Shown: in pieces, positions 54,661 to 61,605 of the stretch
How positions within the stretch are numbered: position 1 is the first letter of the stretch
Layout of the letters: each line of letters begins with the position of its first letter
Assembly (NCBI GenBank): GCA_015655975.1
Contig: DVEP01000035.1
Location: 1 to 64,000, forward strand
DNA: 64,000 nt
Origin: Eubacterium sp.
GTDB taxonomy: Bacteria; Bacillota; Clostridia; Oscillospirales; Acutalibacteraceae
Direction of reading: 5' to 3'
Notes under the pieces: generated by a model
What the model saw: only the letters and a program-made list of their open reading frames with translations
Told to the model about the DNA's origin: nothing
The model's database searches: none
Position numbers and translations under genes: made by a program

Positions 54661-55533
54661 TCAGTATGTTAAACAGTTTGTGGTAATGGTTGTTACGCCC
54701 CATGAAATGAGTCTGTTCATTGTTTCTTCATCGTCAATCGTCCACGCGCCGAGTGCCAAGCCCTCGTCAGCGCACTTTTGCACAATTTCTTTTGTATTTT
54801 CTTCTCTGTTGCCGTCGAAGTCTATTCCTGCGTTTTTGCCCAGAGTTTTTGCCTCTGCTATTTTCTCGTCATCAATTTCTTTGACAAGGTACCAAAGCGG
54901 ACAAACATCTGTAAGTTCAAGAATTTTCTGCAAATTTTCAAGGTGGAAAGAGATGAAATATGTTTCGCTTTCAAGACCTTTTTCTTTTACAGCGTTTACA
55001 ATTTCATCGTAGTGTTCCGTGTTGTTCTTGCCTTTTAGTTCGATAATAGGCTTCATATTGTATTTTTTGCAAATTTCCAAATATTCATCAAGCGTGGTTA
55101 ATTTTAAATCGGGATACTTGTCGATATTTGAACCGGCATCAACGGTAAATTCCTGCAATTCTTCAAATGTTTTTTTCTCGATAAATGCGCTTTTATCCAT
55201 CATTCTGTATGTGTGAATATCATGAGTTATGACCCAAACGCCGTCAAGAGTTCTGTAAACATCGCACTCTGCACCCCAAAACTTAGCTTTACCTGCCTCT
55301 TCAAATGCAGGAGCTGAGTTTTCAGGCGCCATTGCACTGAAACCACGGTGCGCAATCAAATTTATATCATTTTGAGTTTCACTTATAGATGTGATTTCAT
55401 ACTCCTTCGGTTTACAATACAGATGAAGCGCAACACTTCCGCCCACTATCGCAACTATGAGCAAAAATGCGATGACAGACGCTATAACGATTGCTGCTAT
55501 TTTACCCTTTGAAAGTTTTTTCTTCTCGGACAT
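54661..55533 (-). CDS. Membrane-anchored glycerophosphodiester phosphodiesterase
   Basis: 290 aa. An N-terminal helix (IVIASVIAFLLIVAIVGGSV) anchors it. The GDPD core has NLIAHRGFSAMAPENS (His-Arg and Glu), ECDVYRTLDGVWVITHD (metal-binding Glu/Asp and catalytic His) and IIELKGKN. It hydrolyses glycerophosphodiesters to glycerol-3-phosphate and an alcohol, possibly from lipids or teichoic acids outside the cell. A short ribosome site (AGGAGG) precedes the ATG. Single gene. Confidence 0.92.
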   Translation of the reverse strand: MSEKKKLSKGKIAAIVIASVIAFLLIVAIVGGSVALHLYCKPKEYEITSISETQNDINLIAHRGFSAMAPENSAPAFEEAGKAKFWGAECDVYRTLDGVWVITHDIHTYRMMDKSAFIEKKTFEELQEFTVDAGSNIDKYPDLKLTTLDEYLEICKKYNMKPIIELKGKNNTEHYDEIVNAVKEKGLESETYFISFHLENLQKILELTDVCPLWYLVKEIDDEKIAEAKTLGKNAGIDFDGNREENTKEIVQKCADEGLALGAWTIDDEETMNRLISWGVTTITTNCLTY

Positions 55534-55642
55534 ATTAAAACCTCCTTTTAAATATCTGCAATAAAAAGTTTTAAATTATAAAAAATAACTAAAATTTCAA
55601 GCAGAATATTGCAATATTATATTTAATTTTAATATATCACAT

Positions 55643-57472
55643 TCACAATTCAAATTCAACATTATATTCCTTAATAAAATAATAAATTTGAATAATATAG
55701 GCAAGGATTTGAGGACCTTTCATAAGTTGACCGTACCACGGTTCCTTTATGCAGTCGGGGTTTTCCATCAAAGAATTTACTGTTTCAATATTTATCATAT
55801 CGAACAACACAGAAGACTTATCCTGCAAAATTTCTTTTGTCATATCACAAACAGTATTGAAGAAAATAGGATTGTGCGTTTTGGGGTACGGACTTTTTTT
55901 GCGCCAAGCAATATCGTACGGCAATTCGTTTTCAAAAGCCTTTCTGACTATTCCCTTTTCTCTCGTGTACAGCGACTTAAACTCCCAAGGCATATTGTAC
56001 GCATACTCTACAAGACGAGTATCACAAAACGGCACGCGTATTTCCAGAGAACTTTCCATACTCATAGTATCTTTTCGCATAAGAAGCGTTTGCATAAACC
56101 AATTCAAGTTCAGCATAAACATCTCTCTCATTCGTCTGTCAAGAGAAGTATCGGTGTCGAGAAAATCTGTTTCATTTACTGTTTGCAGATATTTTTCATG
56201 CACATATTCCTCTGTATTTGTCAAAACTCCTTTTTTTAGAATTTTCTGACGCACATTTGTACTTCTTGACCACGGAAAAGTTTCTTCAAACAGAATATCT
56301 TTGTTATGATACCACGGATACCCTCCGAATATCTCGTCTGCACACTCTCCCGACAGACAAACTTTGTAGTCTTTTTTGACTTCTTTGCAGAAAAGCAAAA
56401 GACTTGAGTCAACATCGGCAAAAGCAGGGTATCCTTTCGCAACAGCGCTGTCAATCAAAGCTTTCGCCACGCTTTTGTTGTCGAGAACTATATTTTTGTG
56501 GTTTGAGCCTATATTGTCTGATATTAAATCAATAAAATCGGAGTCCTTGTTTGGTTGAAAACTGCTTTTTTGAAAATATTTATCATTTTCAGCGTAGTCA
56601 ACGGAGTATGTCGATAGAGTTTTGCCCTGCTTTTTCAACTCATCACTCATCACTTTGCAAATGATTGACGAATCAAGACCGCCTGACAAAAATGCGCAAA
56701 GGTCAACATCACTGACCATTTGTCTTTTTATTGAGTCTCTGACAAGAAAATGTGTGTGTTCTATTGTGTCGCTCAAATCTTCGCCGTGTGGCTTTGCTTT
56801 TAAAGACCAATATTTTTTTATTGTAAGTTCGTTGTTTTTAAACTTCAAAAAGTGAGACGGTTTTAATTGACGAATATTTTTGAACACCGTTTTATCAGGA
56901 GAAAAAGCAGGCCCGAGCATAAACATTTCCATAAGCCCCGTTTCATCTACAACAGGCTTGATTTGAGGGAATTTTAAAAGCGACGGCACACGGCTTGCAA
57001 AAGCAAAAGTATCGTCGGAAAAATAGTAGTAAAACGGCTTTACTCCCATTTTGTCACGCACTGCGTAAAGTTCATTTTCTTCTTTATCGTAAATTGCAAA
57101 CGCGAAAATTCCGTTGAGTTTTTCAAACGATTTTTCTTTCCACACTGCAAACGACTTTAAAACAACTTCGGTGTCGCTGTGAGTGTCAAAGTTTTCCCCG
57201 AGCGCCGTAAGTTCCTTTCTCAGTTCTTCCGTGTTGTATATTTCTCCGTTGTAAGTAATGACATATTTACCGAAGTGCATTGGCTGTTTACCGTTTTCAA
57301 TATCAACTATTGCAAGACGGCGGTGAAGCAATGCCGTGTTTTCGGTAATGTACTCTCCGTGTTCGTCAGGACCGCGCATTTTCAAAGTTTCGCTTACCTG
57401 CTCCAATATATTTCTTTGGCTTTCATCTTTCAAATTAATGCTTGAATTGAGTATTCCCGCAATTCCGCACAT
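55643..57472 (-). CDS. asnB: Asparagine synthase (glutamine-hydrolysing)
   Basis: 609 aa. MCGIAGILN supplies the N-terminal nucleophile Cys2 of the class II glutaminase domain, with RLAIVDIENGKQPM and NGEIYN. The synthetase domain begins near 210, with the PP-loop FLSGGLDSSIICKVMS and the block SGECADEIFGGYPWY. It makes asparagine from aspartate, glutamine and ATP. The start at 57472 follows GAGGTGAT; an upstream in-frame GTG is part of this site. Confidence 0.96.
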   Translation of the reverse strand: MCGIAGILNSSINLKDESQRNILEQVSETLKMRGPDEHGEYITENTALLHRRLAIVDIENGKQPMHFGKYVITYNGEIYNTEELRKELTALGENFDTHSDTEVVLKSFAVWKEKSFEKLNGIFAFAIYDKEENELYAVRDKMGVKPFYYYFSDDTFAFASRVPSLLKFPQIKPVVDETGLMEMFMLGPAFSPDKTVFKNIRQLKPSHFLKFKNNELTIKKYWSLKAKPHGEDLSDTIEHTHFLVRDSIKRQMVSDVDLCAFLSGGLDSSIICKVMSDELKKQGKTLSTYSVDYAENDKYFQKSSFQPNKDSDFIDLISDNIGSNHKNIVLDNKSVAKALIDSAVAKGYPAFADVDSSLLLFCKEVKKDYKVCLSGECADEIFGGYPWYHNKDILFEETFPWSRSTNVRQKILKKGVLTNTEEYVHEKYLQTVNETDFLDTDTSLDRRMREMFMLNLNWFMQTLLMRKDTMSMESSLEIRVPFCDTRLVEYAYNMPWEFKSLYTREKGIVRKAFENELPYDIAWRKKSPYPKTHNPIFFNTVCDMTKEILQDKSSVLFDMINIETVNSLMENPDCIKEPWYGQLMKGPQILAYIIQIYYFIKEYNVEFEL

Positions 57473-57526
57473 AAATATCACCTCTGTATAGTTTATGCAG
57501 CAAAATCAAAATGTTACTAACTGAAA

Positions 57527-57554
57527 AAGTACGACAAATTTTGCCGTACTTTAA
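57527..57554 (-). terminator. Terminator of the rfbB gene (approximate coordinates)
   Basis: AAAGTACG and CGTACTTT arms around an A/T-rich loop, with TTTTTC following on the minus strand. It overlaps the rfbB stop. Confidence 0.6.
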
Positions 57555-58573
57555 AATCTGCTGCCGTATATTTTATTGAAGTAATTTTCATATTCTTTCG
57601 TAACAATACTGTATGTCCATTTTTCATTTTGAATATACCATTCAATAGTTTTTTCAAGCCCGTCGGAAAAATCTGTTTCGGCACGCCAGCCTAATTCCTG
57701 TTGTATCTTGCTTGAATTTACGGCATATCTAAGGTCGTGTCCCGGTCTGTCTTTAACAAATGAAATAAGACTTTTCGGCTTTTTTAGTTTTTCTAAAACA
57801 GTGCTTACAATTTCTAAATTTGACCTTTCGTTGTTGGCGCCGATATTGTATATTTCTCCTGCTCTGCCTGACCTGATGATTTTGTCAATTGCATTGCAAT
57901 GGTCTTCTGCAAATATCCAGTCGCGCACATTTTCGCCTTTGCTGTATATCGGAATTTGCTCGTTACTCATTGCTCGCATAATAATCAAAGGAATTAGTTT
58001 TTCAGGAAATTGATACGGACCGTAATTGTTTGAACAACGGCTGACGGATACAGGCAAGCCAAATGTTTTGTGATACGACATTACAAGTAAATCGGCAGAC
58101 GCTTTTGACGCCGAATACGGACTTGACGCGCAAAGAGGAGTCTCTTCCGTGAACAAAAGGTCTTTTCTGTCAAGCGGAAGTTCTCCGTAAACTTCGTCCG
58201 TTGAAATTTGATGAAATCGTTTTATGCCGTACTTTTTACACGCTTCAAGCAAAATCTGAGTACCGATAACATTTGTTTTAAAAAACAATGTCGGCTCGCT
58301 GATACTTCTGTCAACATGACTTTCTGCCGCAAAATTTACGACAATGTCGATTTTCTCGCTTTCAAAAATATTTTCAACACATTTTTCGTCGCAAATATCT
58401 CCCCTGTAAAACTCGAAGTTTTTGTTTTTTAAAGCATTTTCAAGGGTAGATAAATTCCCTGCGTATGTCAATTTGTCCAAACATATAATTTTGTCTTTTC
58501 TGTGATTTTCAAGTTCGTAGTATATAAAATTTGAGCCGATAAATCCTGCTCCGCCTGTTACAAGTATGTTCAT
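57551..58573 (-). CDS. rfbB: dTDP-glucose 4,6-dehydratase
   Basis: 340 aa. NAD-binding GGAGFIGSNFIYYEL, then NFAAESHVDRSI, the catalytic YSASKASADLL (Y-x3-K), and NNYGPYQFPEKLIPL. The enzyme makes dTDP-4-keto-6-deoxyglucose, precursor of dTDP-rhamnose for wall polysaccharides. The start at 58573 follows AAAGGTGC; an upstream in-frame start at 58633 adds 20 residues that do not match the family. No rfbA, rfbC or rfbD is adjacent. Confidence 0.94.
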   Translation of the reverse strand: MNILVTGGAGFIGSNFIYYELENHRKDKIICLDKLTYAGNLSTLENALKNKNFEFYRGDICDEKCVENIFESEKIDIVVNFAAESHVDRSISEPTLFFKTNVIGTQILLEACKKYGIKRFHQISTDEVYGELPLDRKDLLFTEETPLCASSPYSASKASADLLVMSYHKTFGLPVSVSRCSNNYGPYQFPEKLIPLIIMRAMSNEQIPIYSKGENVRDWIFAEDHCNAIDKIIRSGRAGEIYNIGANNERSNLEIVSTVLEKLKKPKSLISFVKDRPGHDLRYAVNSSKIQQELGWRAETDFSDGLEKTIEWYIQNEKWTYSIVTKEYENYFNKIYGSRF

Positions 58574-58660
58574 AAAAGCACCTTTATATTTCTGTATTAC
58601 TGAAATTATATCACTCAAACATTTTTTATTCAATATTTAAGGATTGTAAAGCAAAAAATT

Positions 58661-58687
58661 AAAGCCGGAACGCAAAGTTCCGACTTT
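58661..58687 (-). terminator. Terminator of the spore-protein gene
   Basis: AAAGTCGGAAC and GTTCCGGCTTT pair with one mismatch, then a T-rich run on the minus strand. Confidence 0.7.
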
Positions 58688-58735
58688 AAGCAGAATTTTA
58701 GTTTTCTGCATTTTCAATAAAAATCACATTTTGGC

Positions 58736-58927
58736 TTATTTCATTGATTCTTCGTAGGCCTTAATCATTTTCTTAACCATCTGACCGCCGACAGAACCGG
58801 CTTGTTTAGATGTGAGGTCGCCGTTGTAACCTTGTTTAAGGTTTACGCCGACTTCCTGAGCAGCTTCCATCTTAAATCTGTTGAGAGCTTCTTTAGCCTC
58901 CGGAACTACGCTTTTGTTACTTGCCAT
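58736..58927 (-). CDS. Small acid-soluble spore protein, alpha/beta type
   Basis: 63 aa. NKSVVPEAKEALNRFKMEAA and the second block DLTSKQAGSVGGQMVKKMI are the two DNA-binding signatures of alpha/beta SASPs. The protein coats spore DNA and shields it from UV and heat; degradation on germination supplies amino acids. The E/F-I/A cleavage region of the GPR protease is not certain here. ATG at 58927 follows AGGAGTG. Good evidence that the organism sporulates. Confidence 0.95.
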   Translation of the reverse strand: MASNKSVVPEAKEALNRFKMEAAQEVGVNLKQGYNGDLTSKQAGSVGGQMVKKMIKAYEESMK

Positions 58928-59245
58928 TGTGAACACTCCTTTTCATTTCTTTTTGCGTTTGCAAAAGTATTGTTTGTTGAAATACGCAAAATACAAATGA
59001 AAAATTTTGACAATAAAAAAGCAGAAATTGTAAATGTATCAACACCGTTTTTTATCAGTTTCTAAGTATTTAAAAATTAATCTGTTGAATATATCAATAA
59101 TTATAAATTCATAAAATTCGTATATTACTTTATCATCGAAAGTAAACGATACAGTGTACATAAAACAGGACGCTGTTTTTATTTTTGTTGAAATAAAAAC
59201 ATCAGTATGATATGCTCAAATCAGAATATGAAAGGAGTTGGTCAT
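58928..59245. other. AT-rich gap of about 320 bp
   Basis: No gene is supported. The left part is the SASP leader and promoter region; a forespore sigma-G promoter would be expected but was not identified. The right part contains an imperfect inverted repeat (AATAAAAAC motifs near 59175-59200) and the ribosome site of the next gene. Confidence 0.5.
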
Positions 59246-59941
59246 TTGTCATACTATATAAACAAAAACAGTGGAATTATTCACAAAAATACTTGTTCAT
59301 ATTCAAAAAGAACGCTTGAAAATAATTCTTTATATGTAACTTCTGTTTTCGACGAGTTAAACAACGGACACCGTTTTTGTAAATGCTGTTGTAAAAACAA
59401 TATTATTGAAAATTTCACGGAATTGATGAAAGAAAATAATATTGTATATCAGTTGAGTGATGACGGCAGTACAGAAATAGAAACTCCTGTAAGTAAATGG
59501 AAAATAGTATATTATGGAGATAAACCTGTTCTGTATCATAAAAATGACTACTATATCCAAAGTACAGTTTCTAAAATTGAAGGCTATCATTATCAAACAA
59601 ATAAATTAAAAAATATTCACAGTATATTAAACTATATTATTTGCCACGATGATTACAGAAAAACGCACAACATTAACTATGATTCTGTAAAAACAGGAAG
59701 ATTCAGTGTGAATATCGACCCTTATATTTTAAGGCATATTAAAGCACCTTTTCCAAAAAGCGAACGAGTTAAACGATTGGAAAGTTACAGAAAAGAAAAT
59801 CCAAATCCCCAAAATTTCAGCAAAAACAGTAAAAAAGGTAAAAAGAAACATTTAAAACAAAAGCGTAATGCAATAAAACTTGCAAACAATAACAACTTTG
59901 AAAGAGTCGCTTTTCTTCTTGATTTGATTGCCGTAAAATAA
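59246..59941 (+). CDS. Unrecognised protein with Zn-ribbon-like N-terminus, next to the CRISPR array
   Basis: 231 aa. Residues about 1-45 read YYINKNSGIIHKNTC, then HRFCKCCCKNN, a His/Cys arrangement like the small metal-binding fold of Ada N-terminal domains. A central 100-residue part has no known motif, and the C-terminus is strongly basic (KNSKKGKKKHLKQKRNAIK), suggesting nucleic-acid binding. TTG at 59246 is eight bases after AAGGAG; an ATG at 59228 overlaps that site. It is transcribed toward the array, whose first decayed repeat begins 57 bases downstream. A defence role is possible by location only. Confidence 0.75.
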   Translation: MSYYINKNSGIIHKNTCSYSKRTLENNSLYVTSVFDELNNGHRFCKCCCKNNIIENFTELMKENNIVYQLSDDGSTEIETPVSKWKIVYYGDKPVLYHKNDYYIQSTVSKIEGYHYQTNKLKNIHSILNYIICHDDYRKTHNINYDSVKTGRFSVNIDPYILRHIKAPFPKSERVKRLESYRKENPNPQNFSKNSKKGKKKHLKQKRNAIKLANNNNFERVAFLLDLIAVK

Positions 59942-59997
59942 TGAATTTCATAAAATAGCTTGCCGTCTGCATATTTAAAATCTGCACCAAAAGTTTG

Positions 59998-60033
59998 TTT
60001 TTGCTTTATAAATTATTTTTAATATGGCATAAT
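59998..60033 (+). repeat. Decayed CRISPR repeat
   Basis: Matches the array repeat at 24 of 36 positions (19 of the last 23) and ends TATGGCATAAT. It is exactly 30 bases from the first good repeat, equal to the spacer length. Confidence 0.6.
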
Positions 60034-60063
60034 TATCCGTTTTAATTTTAATATTGTTAATAG

Positions 60064-60296
60064 ATTGTAGTTTCCTAATTATTCTTGGTATGGTATAATA
60101 GTGTAGCTATTGCTTTCGGGGTCAATAGTATTGTAGTTCCCTAATTATTCTTGGTATGGTATAATGGAAATCGCAAAATATGCACAAGCATATTAATTGT
60201 AGTTCCCTAATTATTCTTGGTATGGTATAATTTCTTTGAACCTCATTATCAGGAAGATACATTGTAGTTCCCTAATTATTCTTGGTATGGTATAAT
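60064..60296 (+). CRISPR. Type II-C CRISPR array, four repeats and three spacers
   Basis: Four 36-base repeats at 60064-60099, 60130-60165, 60196-60231 and 60261-60296, beginning ATTGTAGTTCCCTAATTATT and ending GGTATGGTATAAT. The first has one change (T for C at position 10), the others are identical. Spacers are 30, 30 and 29 bases with no resemblance to each other. The repeat form matches type II arrays in the crRNA sense on the plus strand, so the array is convergent with cas2. Every repeat ends in TGGTATAAT, an extended -10 element. Degenerate repeats at the left suggest newer spacers toward cas2. Confidence 0.97.
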
Positions 60297-60302
60297 AGAA
60301 GA

Positions 60303-60397
60303 ACGAATAATTAAGGAACAGAGCCAAATTCAAGAATTTTTAGTGAAATAAAAAAGAGAAAACATAGGTAATTTTCACCCATGTTTTCTCTTTTTTA
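60303..60397 (+). ncRNA. Candidate tracrRNA (weak)
   Basis: AATAATTAAGGAAC starting near 60308 is the reverse complement of repeat positions 7-20 at 13 of 14 bases. It begins just after the last repeat, whose extended -10 could start transcription near 60303, and ends in the terminator hairpin at 60350-60396. The lower-stem partner of the repeat's first seven bases is absent, which argues against a functional tracrRNA; another may lie beyond the right edge. Confidence 0.3.
60350..60396. terminator. Bidirectional terminator between array and cas2
   Basis: Sixteen-pair stem AAAAAGAGAAAACAT with ATGTTTTCTCTTTTT around a 15-base loop, next to the cas2 stop. Confidence 0.85.
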
Positions 60398-60715
60398 CAA
60401 CAATGTCAGTTGTTCAAAAGACTCCGAAACATCACACTGCTTGTATTCTCCAAGCAATATTTCTATTGACTCATATTGCTTTTCAGTAATTGTCAGCAAT
60501 CTTACAGAGCCGTTTTGAGGCAAATTTTGTTTCAGTCTGTTTGTATGCGCCTTAACAGAATCATATCCGTTGCAGACTCGAGCATATACGGAGTATTGAA
60601 CCATTAGATACCCGTCTTTCAAAAGGAAGTTCCTAAACCTCGAAGCAGCTTTTTGTTCTGATTTTTCCTTTACAGGTAAATCAAAAAATACAATCATTCT
60701 CATAAACTTAGTCAT
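60395..60715 (-). CDS. cas2: CRISPR-associated endonuclease Cas2
   Basis: 106 aa. MRMIVFFDLPV carries the conserved Asp of the first beta strand, and RFRNFLLKDGYLMVQYSVYA is the ferredoxin-fold core. It forms the Cas1-Cas2 integrase that inserts spacers. ATG at 60715 overlaps the cas1 stop; a TTG two codons upstream is an alternative. No csn2 follows. Confidence 0.96.
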   Translation of the reverse strand: MTKFMRMIVFFDLPVKEKSEQKAASRFRNFLLKDGYLMVQYSVYARVCNGYDSVKAHTNRLKQNLPQNGSVRLLTITEKQYESIEILLGEYKQCDVSESFEQLTLL

Positions 60716-61604
60716 AATCAAAATATGTCGTTTTAACTATCTTTGGCAACTTCAAATTTACGGTTTCTTCTTCAAATGAAGTTACAAGACTTTGAATCAA
60801 AACCTCGATTGCTTTTGTCAAAGACCAGCGTTCATTATTTACAGTTACAACACTGTTCAAAAGTTTTTGAAGCTCTGCTTTTTGATATGTGTCAAAAGAG
60901 TTTTCCCAACTATCATAGTTTTGAGCAACAAAAACATCCACAACAGGTCTGAAAGGCTCAATCAAATCGTCTGCCAAATTAAACGAGTTCAGTTGATTTT
61001 TATGATGAACTCCCAAAGCCGGTTCTAAACCATAGCAAACCAAACTTTTTGCAATAAAAGACCTGATTACAGCGTATCCGTAATTGAGTGCTGAATTTAT
61101 AACGCAGTCTCGGTCTCTTGTAAAATCGTTACCAAACAACAATTTAAAATATACAGACGCAGCATAGCCCTCTCGATTATTTGTATCGCCTGATTGCACA
61201 CTTTTTGAAATTGCAATCAATTTTCCATTGTCAATATTATTTATCTTCAGACACTCAGCCTGATTTTCTATTTTTCGTACCACTATCTGTTGCCAAATCC
61301 GTTTTAATTTTGGTTTAGATTGTGATATTTGCAACTCTATTCTCTTCAAAGAGCGACAATATGACCCTATGGGAACAAGACTTGCACTCGGCGTATGCTT
61401 TTCATCACAAAGAATCAAGCATACGCCTTGTTCACTCAAATACGAAACTAATTTAGCGCTGAGCGTTGTTCTCGGATTGTCAACAACAATGCTTTTAATA
61501 TCTTCAATCGGAAAAGAAAACTCGTTTCCGTTAAAAACAATCAACTGGTTGTTTTTAAGTCTCATTTTTGCTTCATTTGCAATAAAAATATTTCTGTACG
61601 GCAT
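60708..61604 (-). CDS. cas1: CRISPR-associated endonuclease Cas1 (type II)
   Basis: 298 aa. Metal-binding residues are Glu145 in NREGYAAS, His200/201 in GVHHKNQ and Asp212-Glu216 in ADDLIEPFRP. FIANEAKMRLKNNQL and CDEKHTPSASLVPIG are blocks of type II Cas1. It is the catalytic subunit of the integrase that adds spacers. It begins one base after the cas9 stop. Confidence 0.97.
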   Translation of the reverse strand: MPYRNIFIANEAKMRLKNNQLIVFNGNEFSFPIEDIKSIVVDNPRTTLSAKLVSYLSEQGVCLILCDEKHTPSASLVPIGSYCRSLKRIELQISQSKPKLKRIWQQIVVRKIENQAECLKINNIDNGKLIAISKSVQSGDTNNREGYAASVYFKLLFGNDFTRDRDCVINSALNYGYAVIRSFIAKSLVCYGLEPALGVHHKNQLNSFNLADDLIEPFRPVVDVFVAQNYDSWENSFDTYQKAELQKLLNSVVTVNNERWSLTKAIEVLIQSLVTSFEEETVNLKLPKIVKTTYFDYD

Positions 61605-61605
61605 A

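Noticed and set aside
55688..56249. Long open frames opposite asnB
   Set aside because: Antisense shadows of a strongly conserved gene.
59942..60033. Decayed repeat read on the minus strand as a tracrRNA anti-repeat
   Set aside because: The part that should pair with the first twelve repeat bases does not match, and spacing fits a fossil repeat better.
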